Source: Scybalousia_A sp052170555
GTDB lineage: Bacteria > Bacteroidota > Bacteroidia > Bacteroidales > P3
Assembly: GCA_052170555.1 (NCBI GenBank)
Contig: JBQNAI010000001.1
Coordinates: 62,001-126,000, forward strand
Length of the DNA stretch: 64,000 nucleotides
Direction of reading: 5' to 3'
How positions within the stretch are numbered: the stretch's first letter is position 1; each line of letters opens with the position of its first letter. A program made the translations under genes and the position numbers. The notes beneath the pieces were generated by a model, which saw only the letters and a list, made by a program, of their open reading frames with translations, was not told the origin of the DNA and searched no databases. This document shows, one piece after another, positions 17,249 through 27,104 of the stretch.

Positions 17249-18859
17249 ATGGGTGCAACAAATTGTCCGGAGACTCCGAGGCAAAAGATGATAGGAATGA
17301 TGTATTTGGTGTATACTGCGATGTTGGCACTGAATGTGTCTGCCGAAATTTTGAATGGTTTCGTTACAGTTGGAGACTCCATGGATGTAACAAATAAGTT
17401 GCTTGCAACAAAGACTGCCGGTGCTTATCAGATGTTTGAGAATGCATATAATAATAATCCTGGAAAAATTCAGGAGAATTGGAATAAGGCTCAGGAAGTC
17501 AAGAAGGCAACAAGTGAAATGGTAAACTATATAGATGACTTAAAATATGATTTAATAGCTTCCGTAGAGGGATATAAAGGTGGAAGGACTGAGGCAAGGA
17601 AGAATATAGAACAGGGTTTGGAAGGTAAAATAGGCTACAATGTGATAAAGAAAAAGGACAATGTTTCTGAAACCGTGAATTTTATGTTAGGAAGTGAGCA
17701 ACATGAGAACTCTGGTCAAGCTGCTGAATTACGAAAAAAAATAGATGCTTATCAGAAAAAGATGATGGGTTTGTGTGCTGATAGATACAAAAAACAATTG
17801 CAGACAATCCAAATTGATACTAAGAGCAAGCATAAAAATGCAGAAGGTAAAGAGTTAGGATGGTCTATGTATAATTTTTATCAGGGTATTCTTGTCGCAG
17901 ATATTGTTGTTTTAAATAAACTCAAGTCCGAGATTAAAAATCAGGAATATGATATGATTAATAATCTTTATTCAGATATTTCTGCTGATGATTTCAAATT
18001 TGATAAGGTTGTGGCGAGAGTTATCCCACGAGAGACTTATATCATGCAAGGAGGGACATACGAGGCCGATGTTATAGTTGCAGCAATTGATACAAGAACC
18101 CCATTAGAGGGGGAGTGTGCAGGTGGATCTATTAGTGCTACAGATTCAGGTACACTTAGATTGAAAATAGGCAGTGGAGCCTTGGGTAAAAGGACATATA
18201 AAGGTGTGGTGTATGTGAAAAAAGAAACGGGTAGAACCCCTTACGATTTTTCTGGTGAGTTTTTTGTCGCTCCTCCGTCAGTAACTATTTCTCCAACTAA
18301 TATGAATGTGTTGTATTGTGGTGTAGATAATCCTATATCTATAGCAGCTCCTGGAGTAAATAGCAATGATTTGATGGTGTCAATGACAGGTGGAGGAGGA
18401 AGTATACGAAAGAATACAAACGGTACATTTACAGTTAGTGTCAAGACTCCTGGTAAAGCAACCATATCAGTTAGTGCTAAGTTGAATGGTGCCACTAAAG
18501 CATTAGGATCAATGGATTTCCGTTGTAAGCAGATACCTAAGATGTCTGCAAAGTTAGGAACATTAGCTGGTGGAGCTATTGCAAAAGAAGTATTGGCTGC
18601 TCAGAACTCTCTTCGTATAGATCCTAATGGATTTGATTTTCCTGTTAAATTTGAAGTAGTAAGTTATACCGTAGACATTATGACGGGTGGAGATGGTAAG
18701 CCTCCGATGAATGCTAACAGTGGACAAATTACAGCTGAGATGAAAGCTCAGTTTAGCAAGTTGCGTAGAGGAAACTCAGTTGTGTTTAGTAATATTAGGT
18801 ATAGAGGTCCTGATGGTGTAAAGGCAGCAGAAGGACAGTTGATGTTCAAGATAAAATAA
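17249..18859 (+). CDS. gldM: type IX secretion/gliding protein GldM/PorM
   Basis: GldM spans the inner membrane once and extends through the periplasm to the GldK/GldN ring. The start GATNCPETPRQKMIGMMYLVYTAMLALNVSAEILNGF is the family signature, with the transmembrane helix over about residues 17-36. A helical periplasmic domain and three beta-rich domains follow; PSVTISPTNMNVLYCGVDNPISIAAPG marks the third. At 536 residues it is full length. Central member of the gldKLMN operon, 28 bp before gldN. Confidence 0.96.
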   Translation: MGATNCPETPRQKMIGMMYLVYTAMLALNVSAEILNGFVTVGDSMDVTNKLLATKTAGAYQMFENAYNNNPGKIQENWNKAQEVKKATSEMVNYIDDLKYDLIASVEGYKGGRTEARKNIEQGLEGKIGYNVIKKKDNVSETVNFMLGSEQHENSGQAAELRKKIDAYQKKMMGLCADRYKKQLQTIQIDTKSKHKNAEGKELGWSMYNFYQGILVADIVVLNKLKSEIKNQEYDMINNLYSDISADDFKFDKVVARVIPRETYIMQGGTYEADVIVAAIDTRTPLEGECAGGSISATDSGTLRLKIGSGALGKRTYKGVVYVKKETGRTPYDFSGEFFVAPPSVTISPTNMNVLYCGVDNPISIAAPGVNSNDLMVSMTGGGGSIRKNTNGTFTVSVKTPGKATISVSAKLNGATKALGSMDFRCKQIPKMSAKLGTLAGGAIAKEVLAAQNSLRIDPNGFDFPVKFEVVSYTVDIMTGGDGKPPMNANSGQITAEMKAQFSKLRRGNSVVFSNIRYRGPDGVKAAEGQLMFKIK

Positions 18860-18887
18860 GGCTATAACAATAAAAAAGATTAGTGCT

Positions 18888-19775
18888 ATGAAAAAAACAA
18901 GTCTGTTAATATTAGGTGCGTTAATGTTTTTGGCTGGGAGCAATACATTGGCACAGGTAGTGGAGGACGAACAGGATAATTCTGCTTATGATTCTTTCTA
19001 TGAGTCGGAGAATAACAACAAGGCGAGAAAACCTTTTGTATACCCTTTCGTGCGAGATGCTGATGTTGTTTGGAAACAGAAAGTTTGGCGATTAGTGGAT
19101 TTTAGGGAAAAGATGAATCAATCATTTTATTTTCCCCGCCCTGGTGATGAAGCCGAATATGGGTTACAAGGTCGTGCCAATTTATTTTCTGTAATAGATA
19201 AAGCACTAAGAAATGGAGAGATTAAATGTTACGAGGATGACGAATTCAAAAAAGAGTTGAATTATGTAGAATTTTATAAAACTATGGGTACAACGCAAAC
19301 TGTTACTAATTATGTAACTGATGCTGATGGGTATGATATAGAAGTAGATTCTACAATTTATTCAGAAATGAATCCAGAGGATGTTAAAAGAATGAGGATT
19401 AAGGAGCAATGGTATGTGGATAAGCAGCGTTCAGTTAGAGATGTACGTATTATAGGTTTTGCATTTGAATATGACAGACCTAATCCGACTGGAGAAGGTA
19501 CATCCGTTATACCTTTAGGTTGGATTCGTTACAATGATCCCGCTGTAAGAAATCTTCTTGCTAACGCAGAAATGTATAATCCCAAGAATGATGCTAAGCA
19601 AATCTCGTATGATGACGTTTTCGTTAAACGATTGTTTACATCTTTTATAACTCGTACAAGTAATCAGCAAAATCGTAGAATAGCAGATTACTTAACGGGC
19701 TTAGATGCATTGTTGGCTTCCGATGAAATAGAGGAAGATATTTTCAATAGAGAACAAGATATGTGGGAATACTAA
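18888..19775 (+). CDS. gldN: type IX secretion protein GldN/PorN
   Basis: GldN (PorN) is the periplasmic partner of GldK in the outer-membrane-associated ring. A signal peptide (LLILGALMFLAGSNTLAQ) precedes the mature protein. Family features include DADVVWKQKVWRLVDFREKMNQSFYFP, a KEQWYVDKQRSVRDVRIIGFAF strand region, PLGWIRYND and a C-terminal FVKRLFTSFITRTSNQQNRRIADY helix. Length 295 is typical. It is the last gene of the operon, followed by a strong hairpin at 19893-19924. A complete KLMN set implies a working secretion motor; the outer-membrane channel Sov/SprA is not in this window. Confidence 0.95.
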   Translation: MKKTSLLILGALMFLAGSNTLAQVVEDEQDNSAYDSFYESENNNKARKPFVYPFVRDADVVWKQKVWRLVDFREKMNQSFYFPRPGDEAEYGLQGRANLFSVIDKALRNGEIKCYEDDEFKKELNYVEFYKTMGTTQTVTNYVTDADGYDIEVDSTIYSEMNPEDVKRMRIKEQWYVDKQRSVRDVRIIGFAFEYDRPNPTGEGTSVIPLGWIRYNDPAVRNLLANAEMYNPKNDAKQISYDDVFVKRLFTSFITRTSNQQNRRIADYLTGLDALLASDEIEEDIFNREQDMWEY

Positions 19776-19892
19776 AAAGATTCTTTATGGATATGCTAAG
19801 AAAATATTTTAAGGGGTTTAGTGCTATTAAGTGAAGTTTGAATTAGGATAAAATAGGAATTTATTTTAAAGAGAATCAGAGTAATTCGGTAG

Positions 19893-19936
19893 AAGTGTGA
19901 GGTTAATCAATTGATCTCACACTTTACGTTTTCTTA
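19893..19936 (+). terminator. terminator of the T9SS operon
   Basis: AAGTGTGAG (19893-19901) pairs with CTCACACTT (19916-19924), with the palindrome ATCAATTGAT in the loop, followed by a T-rich stretch. It lies 118 bp after the gldN stop. The rest of the 336-bp gap to polA holds AT-rich DNA and the polA promoter. Confidence 0.7.
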
Positions 19937-20065
19937 TATATGTTTGAATAAATAGAGTATGTATAAATTATCTATAAAGGACTGAGGAATTAAATATGAT
20001 GTATAAAAATATTAGATAAAAACATAACAGAGTTATCATATATATTTGAAATAAAAGATTTTTTG

Positions 20066-20073
20066 TAATTTTG
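20066..20073 (+). promoter_or_regulatory. -7 box for polA
   Basis: TAATTTTG, 38 bp before the polA ATG, with a possible -33 TTTG at 20045-20048 (17 bp spacer). Confidence 0.55.
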
Positions 20074-20111
20074 CCGTTTCTATAATATAGAATTTTAAAA
20101 ATAGGCTAGTA

Positions 20112-22505
20112 ATGAAAAAACTTTTTTTGATAGATGCTTTTGCTCTTATATATCGTTCGTATTATGCCTTGAATAAAAATCCTCGTCTTAATTCAAAGGG
20201 GTTAAATACTTCTGCTATTTTGGGATTTGCTAATACTATTTTAGATATTATAAATAAATATCATCCTGATTTGATGGCTATAGCTTTTGAGAGTGAGTGC
20301 CCAACTTTTCGTAAACAAGAGTATGAGGAATACAAAGCTAATAGAGAGGCTATGCCGGAGGATATAAGAGTAAGTCTTCCATACATAGAGAGATTTATTG
20401 ATGTTATGAACATAGCCAAAGTCTCATGTGAAGGATATGAAGCAGATGATGTTATAGGCACATTGGCGAAAAAAGCAAAGAAAGAAGGATTTGAAGTTTA
20501 TATGGTTACACCAGATAAGGATTATGCACAACTTGTAGAAGAAAATATCTATATATTAAAACTGGCAACCGCTTTCTCAAAAGAGCATGTATTGGGTACA
20601 CGAGAAGTTCTGGATAAGTTTGGAGTAAAAAATACTCAACAAGTTATAGATTTGTTAGGGTTGTGGGGGGATACTTCCGATAATATACCGGGAGTTAAAG
20701 GTATAGGTGAAAAGAAGGCAAAGATACTGTTGCAACAATTTGATAGTATAGAAGATATTTTGCTCAATGTTGATAAGATAGAAAATAAGAGTATACGTAA
20801 GGCTATAGAAGACAATAGAGAGTCAGCTTTGCTTTCTAAACAACTTGCAACAATTCATTTGGATGTGCCAATAGAGTTATCTATTGATGAATTTACGATA
20901 AAAATACCTAATTTTGTAGAATGTCAAGCACTATTTGAAGAATTGGAATTTAAAAAGTTTTCAGAAAGGTTTTATAAAGTTTTTGATAATTTGTCATACA
21001 GTCCTATGAATTCTAAATCTACAAACATTGATACGAAACTTTCTTCATCGCAATCCATTCAAATAGATTTGTTTTCTTTTAAAAATCAAATGTCTCTACA
21101 AAAAGAAAAAATGAAAACTATAGTTATAGACAAAAATAGTGAATATTATCCAATTGCTTTAGCACAATATTTGATTAATCCCGAACAAAGGATAGATAAT
21201 AATTACATAGTGACTCATTTTGATGAATTGAAAACGCAATGCTTACAAAAGTTAAAGGAAGATGGGCTTGATGGACTTTATTATGATGTGGAGTTGCCTC
21301 TCAAAGATATACTCTTAGATATGGAATATCAGGGAGTAAAGTTTGATATTTCAGCAATAGAGGAATTTTCCTCAAAATTGCAAAAAGAAAAAAAAGTTTT
21401 ACAAGAAGAAATATTTACCTTAGCAGGTGACAAATTCAATATAGCTTCACCTAAACAGTTAGGAGAAATATTATTTAAAAGATTGAATATACAAGGACTT
21501 GCAAAAGCGAAGAGGACTCATACTCTACAATTTTCAACAGCAGAGGACGTTTTATCCAAATATAAGGATAATCACCCTATTATATCAAAAATTTTAGAGT
21601 ATAGAGAAATTGCTAAGCTAAAAAATACTTATGTAGATGCATTACCTCAATTAGTAAATAAGAGTACAGGGAAGATTCATACAACATTTAACCAAACGGT
21701 CACTGCAACGGGACGTCTGTCTTCTAATAATCCAAACTTACAAAATATACCAATACGGACGCAGAAAGGTAAGGAAATACGTAAGGCCTTTGTTGCACTT
21801 GATGAAGATCATTTATTGTTAAGTGCAGATTATTCTCAGATAGAACTAAGAATTATTGCTTCTATGAGTAGAGATGAGCATCTTTGCAACGAATTTATGT
21901 CGAATCATGATATCCATAAGGCTACTGCAGCTAAAATATATAATATCCCACAAGAAGAAGTAACAAGACAAATGCGTAGTGCTGCAAAGAGTGTTAATTT
22001 CGGAATAATTTATGGTATTAGTGCTTTTGGATTATCTCAGGGATTGGGGATAACGAGGGCAGAGGCTCAAAATTTGATAGATCAGTATTTTATTTCTTTC
22101 CCTAAGATTGCACAATTCATTCAAGATAGGATACAATTTGCACGTGATAATGGATTTGCACAAACTGTGATGGGGAGGCGTCGTTATTTAACGAATATTA
22201 ACTCACAGAATTCTAATCTTCGGTCATTTGATGAACGTAATGCAGTGAATATGACAATACAAGGTACCGGAGCAGATATGATAAAAACTGCTATGGTTAA
22301 AATACACCGAAGAATAAAGGAGGAGGGCTTGCAAAGTAAAATGATTCTTCAAATTCATGATGAACTTATTTTTGATGTTTTGAAAATTGAGTTGGAGCGA
22401 ATGAAAGTTTTAGTTAAAAATACAATGGAAACAGCTTTGCCTTTACCAAATGTGCCAGTTCTTGTAGAGATGGCTTGGGGTAATAATTGGCTGGAAATTC
22501 ATTAA
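20112..22505 (+). CDS. polA: DNA polymerase I with a reduced 3'-5' exonuclease domain
   Basis: The order is 5' nuclease (residues 1 to about 290: FLIDAFALIYRSYYALN, EADDVIGTLAKKA, GLWGDTSDNIPGVKGIGEKKA), a short linker region (about 290-395), and a family A polymerase. Motif A is D573YSQIELR, motif B is R622SAAKSVNFGIIYG, and motif C is QIHDE with D750 and E751. At 797 residues it is about 130-150 shorter than usual family members. The missing part is the 3'-5' exonuclease domain: no DTETT-like motif I is visible, and only a tail (IALAQYLINPEQR) remains. It should do repair synthesis and flap removal without proofreading. It has its own promoter at 20066. Confidence 0.93.
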   Translation: MKKLFLIDAFALIYRSYYALNKNPRLNSKGLNTSAILGFANTILDIINKYHPDLMAIAFESECPTFRKQEYEEYKANREAMPEDIRVSLPYIERFIDVMNIAKVSCEGYEADDVIGTLAKKAKKEGFEVYMVTPDKDYAQLVEENIYILKLATAFSKEHVLGTREVLDKFGVKNTQQVIDLLGLWGDTSDNIPGVKGIGEKKAKILLQQFDSIEDILLNVDKIENKSIRKAIEDNRESALLSKQLATIHLDVPIELSIDEFTIKIPNFVECQALFEELEFKKFSERFYKVFDNLSYSPMNSKSTNIDTKLSSSQSIQIDLFSFKNQMSLQKEKMKTIVIDKNSEYYPIALAQYLINPEQRIDNNYIVTHFDELKTQCLQKLKEDGLDGLYYDVELPLKDILLDMEYQGVKFDISAIEEFSSKLQKEKKVLQEEIFTLAGDKFNIASPKQLGEILFKRLNIQGLAKAKRTHTLQFSTAEDVLSKYKDNHPIISKILEYREIAKLKNTYVDALPQLVNKSTGKIHTTFNQTVTATGRLSSNNPNLQNIPIRTQKGKEIRKAFVALDEDHLLLSADYSQIELRIIASMSRDEHLCNEFMSNHDIHKATAAKIYNIPQEEVTRQMRSAAKSVNFGIIYGISAFGLSQGLGITRAEAQNLIDQYFISFPKIAQFIQDRIQFARDNGFAQTVMGRRRYLTNINSQNSNLRSFDERNAVNMTIQGTGADMIKTAMVKIHRRIKEEGLQSKMILQIHDELIFDVLKIELERMKVLVKNTMETALPLPNVPVLVEMAWGNNWLEIH

Positions 22506-22654
22506 ATGAAAATTTGTAAGAAAAAGGTGTGGTTTTATGAAATTAAAGTGTGATATCAGTAAATCCTTTTCGCAAAACAATTTTGCAAAATGCCATTTTG
22601 ATTATGATAGATAAAATAAGGAAATGATAACAGCAGCAAATTAGTATAGGACGG

Positions 22655-24151
22655 ATGAATATTTTTACTTACGTGGCTGACGAACCATTGTTATTTACAC
22701 AATTATATTTTTGGTTCTTTTTTTTGATAGTTTTGCTTGTTTTTGCGATGATAAAGAATCGCTTACAACTTTCCCATTTTTGGTTATTTTTGGTATCTAT
22801 TTTCTTTTATTACAAATCATCTGGTAATTTTGTTATCTTGCTGGGCTGTACGACACTACTCACTTATGGTATTTCTCAATGGATAGAGAAAGTCCAAAGT
22901 AAAATTATAAAGAAAATTTTATTATCATTTGGTATATTTTGGGATTGTGCTTTTTTATTGTATTTCAAATATACTTACTTTCTCATAGATCTGATAAATA
23001 CATACTTTTCTGCTAATATACGACTGCAAGATTATCTTTCATTGTTTACAAATAATGTATTCGGAACATCCTTTTCAATAGATAAAATAATTCTACCTGT
23101 CGGTATTTCGTTCTATACTTTTCAAGCTATTAGTTTTCTCGTAGATAGATATAAAAAGCGCATAGATAGCAAAATAGGTTTTTTGAATTTCGCTTTTTAT
23201 TTAACATTTTTCCCGCAATTAGTGGCAGGACCTATTGTAAGAGCAGATGTATTTTTGCCACAACTAAAAGATAAATGGCGATTGACTAAAATAGATTTTT
23301 CTCTTGCAATTTTTCTTATACTAAATGGACTTATTAAAAAAATATTAGTGTCAGATTATATATCTATTAACTTTGTAGACAGAATATTTGCCTCACCGGA
23401 GGCATTTACCGGGATAGAAAATCTGTTAGCATCTTATGGCTATACGTTACAAATATATTGTGATTTCTCAGGATACACTGATATCGCAATAGCCATATCA
23501 TTACTTTTTGGCTATCACTTGCCCATGAATTTCAATTCGCCATATAAATCCATAACTATAACTGACTTTTGGCATCGTTGGCATATCTCATTATCCACAT
23601 GGTTAAGGGATTATATATATATACCCTTAGGTGGTAATAAAAAGGGTAAAATAAGGCAATATTTCAATCTTATGGCAACAATGTTAATAGGTGGCTTATG
23701 GCATGGAGCTAACCTTAAATTTATTTTTTGGGGTGCTGCACATGGCTTGCTGTTGTGTATAGACAAATTACTCAATTCTGTCACAAAATATATTTCTAAA
23801 TATACTATAGGCAGATTATTATTATTTTTGATTACATTTCATTTAGTAAATGCATTATGGATTTTCTTTCGTGCTGATACTTTCGAAATAGCTATGACAA
23901 TTCTAAATAAAATTACTCAATCTAACTTATTGGGTTGGGGGAGTATTTGGCTGGCTTATTGGAAACCTTTGACAATTATTGTCGCTGCATTAATCATCCA
24001 TTTAGTACCTAAGAGGTTGAAATTGTTTTATCGTGATAAGTTTATAATTCTACCACTGGTTTGCAAAATTATAATAGCGGTAATAATAGTTTTTGTTTTG
24101 GTTCAAATGAAAAGTGCTACCATTCAACCTTTTATTTATTTTCAGTTTTGA
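22655..24151 (+). CDS. MBOAT family O-acyltransferase (AlgI/DltB-like)
   Basis: A polytopic inner-membrane protein of 498 residues in the membrane-bound O-acyltransferase family. It shows PVGISFYTFQAISFLVDRY, FFPQLVAGPIVRADVFLPQL, the DFWHRWHISLSTWLRDYIYIPLGGNKKG signature (about residues 300-330) and GGLWHGANLKFIFWGAAHG with the catalytic histidine. Such proteins move acyl groups onto exported glycans such as alginate, teichoic acids or cellulose. The usual periplasmic partner (AlgJ/DltD-like) is not adjacent, so the substrate is unknown. It converges with a LuxE-like gene, 17 bp between the stops. Confidence 0.9.
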   Translation: MNIFTYVADEPLLFTQLYFWFFFLIVLLVFAMIKNRLQLSHFWLFLVSIFFYYKSSGNFVILLGCTTLLTYGISQWIEKVQSKIIKKILLSFGIFWDCAFLLYFKYTYFLIDLINTYFSANIRLQDYLSLFTNNVFGTSFSIDKIILPVGISFYTFQAISFLVDRYKKRIDSKIGFLNFAFYLTFFPQLVAGPIVRADVFLPQLKDKWRLTKIDFSLAIFLILNGLIKKILVSDYISINFVDRIFASPEAFTGIENLLASYGYTLQIYCDFSGYTDIAIAISLLFGYHLPMNFNSPYKSITITDFWHRWHISLSTWLRDYIYIPLGGNKKGKIRQYFNLMATMLIGGLWHGANLKFIFWGAAHGLLLCIDKLLNSVTKYISKYTIGRLLLFLITFHLVNALWIFFRADTFEIAMTILNKITQSNLLGWGSIWLAYWKPLTIIVAALIIHLVPKRLKLFYRDKFIILPLVCKIIIAVIIVFVLVQMKSATIQPFIYFQF

Positions 24152-24168
24152 TGTGAATAAATTTCATG

Positions 24169-25149
24169 TTAAAAAGTATACATAAGGTTGCAACCTCTGA
24201 GAGCACTATGGTCTAATCTTCCTGTAATTTCAAACGTACCATCTGTATTTTGTATTCCTATGTCTTCGGTTTGAATAAATGAACAAGTATTTATATTTGC
24301 TAAATCGATTATATTGATTATACCATTATGGTTTATAAGTTTTTTTCCATTGTAATCATTAATGGATTTGATAGATATTTGCATTTGCTTTGGGGATTTA
24401 AATTGTCCGTCAGCACTAGCGTAAGCCTGAGAAAATAATTCGCACATTCCATACTCAGATGCAATTGCCTTTACTCCAAATCCTTCCTTCAGAATACTGT
24501 GTAATTCTTTTTTTGTAATTTCTTTTCGTTTACCCTTCATTCCACCTGTTTCGAAAACAATAGTATTAGTCAAAGTGAATTTTTTTAATTCTATCAAATC
24601 CAAAAGAGCATAAGTTACTCCCCAAAGCATAGTCTTTATTCCTCTGCTTTCATTATATTCCATAACTTGTATTACATCTTGTAGATTTTCTTTAAAAAAG
24701 CCACTTTGTCCGTATATACTCCGTTTAATGAAAGCGTCCATCATGCATATAAGTGAAGAATGTTGTTGCTCCAAATAGTTAGGTAATAAGCAGATGTAAC
24801 AATATGTTGATACATCATTATAAAACTGTTCAAAGCAATTGATAGTATTATCTATGTATGCCTGTTTTGATAAAACATTGTGGACTGAACGTTGTATATT
24901 TGTTGTGCCGGAGGAAATAAAATAGTCTTCTTTTTTATTGCTGTCAAAACATGTAATATCATGAGTCCTAAAGAAGGATATTGGGAGGAAAGGTATTTGT
25001 TCTACATTTGTGACATTCTTTCTCCCTATTAGATTGCACCAGCGATTGTAAACTTTATTTGTTTTATATTGATAAGAAAATATTTCTAATGCTAAAGAAT
25101 TAAAATCTTTTTCTGTTGTTATATTGAATAAATCTGTATTTGAAATCAT
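24169..25149 (-). CDS. LuxE/PaaK-like acyl-protein synthetase family protein
   Basis: A 326-residue cytoplasmic protein like Bacteroidota acyltransferases of the LuxE family, in the adenylate-forming superfamily. PFLPISFFRTH and the phosphate-binding motif YFISSGTT (about residues 73-80) are clear. Later GGMKGKRKEITKKEL, SEYGMCELFSQAYA and the C-terminal TEDIG and GRLDHSALRGCNLMY fit an adenylation fold. The usual reaction activates a carboxylic or fatty acid with ATP; the acceptor is unknown. Related genes in this phylum often lie near O-antigen or cell-wall genes. It is divergent from mrdA. Confidence 0.8.
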   Translation of the reverse strand: MISNTDLFNITTEKDFNSLALEIFSYQYKTNKVYNRWCNLIGRKNVTNVEQIPFLPISFFRTHDITCFDSNKKEDYFISSGTTNIQRSVHNVLSKQAYIDNTINCFEQFYNDVSTYCYICLLPNYLEQQHSSLICMMDAFIKRSIYGQSGFFKENLQDVIQVMEYNESRGIKTMLWGVTYALLDLIELKKFTLTNTIVFETGGMKGKRKEITKKELHSILKEGFGVKAIASEYGMCELFSQAYASADGQFKSPKQMQISIKSINDYNGKKLINHNGIINIIDLANINTCSFIQTEDIGIQNTDGTFEITGRLDHSALRGCNLMYTF

Positions 25150-25158
25150 TTTTTATTG

Positions 25159-25166
25159 TAAATTTG
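25159..25166 (+). promoter_or_regulatory. -7 box for mrdA-rodA
   Basis: TAAATTTG, 50 bp before the mrdA start, with a TTTG at 25139-25142 (16 bp spacer). It indicates that mrdA-rodA are transcribed on their own. Confidence 0.55.
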
Positions 25167-25215
25167 CAGTCCTGTTCGTTTAAAACGCAAAAAAAAGAAT
25201 AAAAGTGCAAAGCAG

Positions 25216-27063
25216 ATGAGAAATAATCTTTCTTCGAGGCGATTTGTAGTTGTGGGGATATTTATGGCAATAGGTACAATATATATTCTCCGTTTGCTTT
25301 ACATACAAATAATTGATGATACTTATAAAGAACTCGCCAATAAGAATGCTTTGCGATATGTTACTCAGTATCCATCACGTGGATTAGTGTATGATCGTAG
25401 AGGGAAGTTACTTGTTTATAATGAGGCAGTATATGATTTAATGGTTATTCCTCGTCAAGTAAAGAATCTAGATACTGATTATTTTTGTTCTTTACTTAAA
25501 ATTACGAAAGATGACTTTAGGAAGAAGATGGAGAAAGCTAAAAAGTACAGCATGTATGCTCCTTCTTTTTTTGAGAAACAGGTAAGTAAGGAAGACTTTG
25601 CCCAGTTACAAGAAAAAATATATCAATTTCAAGGCTTTTACGCTCAAAGTAGGACATTGCGTACATATCCGGATAGCGTTGCCGCTACTGTTTTGGGATA
25701 CATCGGAGAAGTTAATGAAAAAAAAATAGAGGAAGACGAATATTATAAGCGTGGCGATTATATAGGGATGAATGGTTTGGAAAGAAGCTATGAAAAGTAT
25801 CTTAGAGGTGTTAAAGGTAGTAAAATAACACTCGTGGATGTTCATAACAGAGAAAAAGGATCTTTCCAGAATGGTAAGTACGACCAACCGGCTATTGCAG
25901 GTAAAAATCTTTATTCTACTATAGATTTGGAACTACAGAAGTATGCTGAAAAATTGATGAAGAATAAACGTGGTAGTATTGTTGCCATTGAACCATCAAC
26001 GGGAGAAGTTCTTTGTTTTGTTTCGGCACCTACATATGATCCTAACCTACTTGTAGGAAGGGTTAGAGGGACAAATTATAAAAAGTTGGCAGACGATATT
26101 TCCAAACCATTGTTCAATAGAGCACTTATGGCAGAATATCCGCCAGGGAGTATCTTTAAAGTAGCACAAGCTTTAGTTGCCTTGGATATGGGAGTAATTA
26201 CTCCCTCAACAGGCTTCCCTTGTGATAAGAGTTTAGTTGGATGCCATAATCATCCTTCGGCATCGAGTGTCAGAGAGGCTATCAAGATGAGTTGTAATCC
26301 ATATTTTTACAGAGTTTTTCAAAAAGAAATACAACGTAAAAATCCACAAACGGGTAAATTGGACAGTAAATATGGTCTTAGTGAATGGACATCGGCAATG
26401 TATAAGATGGGATTTGGGATTAGATTAGATATAGATTTACCTAGTGTAAGAAGAGGATATATTCCAGACACAGCTTTTTATAATCGTTGGTATCCTACTG
26501 GATGGAATTTCTATACTATATACTCTAATTCGATTGGACAGGGAGAAGTTACTGTTGTTCCTATACAAATGGCAAATTTTGCTGTTATTGTAGCAAATAG
26601 AGGATGGTATATAACTCCTCATTTGGTTAAAGCGATTGGAGATGACAGAGGAAGAGAGCGTCTAACTAAATATTTACAAAAAAATCATTCCACCGTTGAT
26701 GCATCTTGGTGGGATGTTGCCATTGAGGGTATGTATGGAGTAGTTCACGAAGGAGGAGGTACGGGTCATAGAGCGGATGTGCCAGGGTTAGAAGTATGTG
26801 GGAAAACGGGAACGGCACAAAATTCAGGAGCGGATCATTCTGTATTTATTGCTTTTGCCCCAAGGAATCATCCTAAGATAGCCGTATCAGTTTATGTGGA
26901 GAATGCGAAAGGTGGTGGGGGCACTTGGGCTGCTCCTATTGCAGGGTTAATAATAGAAAAGTACATCAGAGGAGATGTTGGACGCAAAGAAATAGAACGA
27001 CAATACATGGAAGCTACGCCTTGCCAACCTTTCCTAATAGGAAATACAGGACGAAAAAATTAA
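25216..27063 (+). CDS. mrdA: penicillin-binding protein 2, elongasome transpeptidase
   Basis: PBP2 crosslinks peptidoglycan during side-wall growth together with RodA. One N-terminal transmembrane helix (VVGIFMAIGTIYILRLLYIQ) is followed by the dimerisation domain (NALRYVTQYPSRGLVYDRRGKLLVYNE). The transpeptidase domain has the nucleophile motif S312-I-F-K315, S359-C-N361 and K530-T-G532. Length 615 is normal for Bacteroidales. The RodA gene follows 41 bp downstream. In many relatives mreBCD lie directly upstream; here the upstream gene is a divergent LuxE-like gene. Confidence 0.95.
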   Translation: MRNNLSSRRFVVVGIFMAIGTIYILRLLYIQIIDDTYKELANKNALRYVTQYPSRGLVYDRRGKLLVYNEAVYDLMVIPRQVKNLDTDYFCSLLKITKDDFRKKMEKAKKYSMYAPSFFEKQVSKEDFAQLQEKIYQFQGFYAQSRTLRTYPDSVAATVLGYIGEVNEKKIEEDEYYKRGDYIGMNGLERSYEKYLRGVKGSKITLVDVHNREKGSFQNGKYDQPAIAGKNLYSTIDLELQKYAEKLMKNKRGSIVAIEPSTGEVLCFVSAPTYDPNLLVGRVRGTNYKKLADDISKPLFNRALMAEYPPGSIFKVAQALVALDMGVITPSTGFPCDKSLVGCHNHPSASSVREAIKMSCNPYFYRVFQKEIQRKNPQTGKLDSKYGLSEWTSAMYKMGFGIRLDIDLPSVRRGYIPDTAFYNRWYPTGWNFYTIYSNSIGQGEVTVVPIQMANFAVIVANRGWYITPHLVKAIGDDRGRERLTKYLQKNHSTVDASWWDVAIEGMYGVVHEGGGTGHRADVPGLEVCGKTGTAQNSGADHSVFIAFAPRNHPKIAVSVYVENAKGGGGTWAAPIAGLIIEKYIRGDVGRKEIERQYMEATPCQPFLIGNTGRKN

Positions 27064-27104
27064 TGGTACGAAACAAAGATAACGTTTCTAATGATAAATA
27101 GTAT

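Noticed and set aside
22573..22600. Nested GCAAAA/TTTTGC inverted repeats between polA and the MBOAT gene.
   Set aside because: Short and A/T-dominated; possibly a weak polA terminator, but not distinguishable from background.
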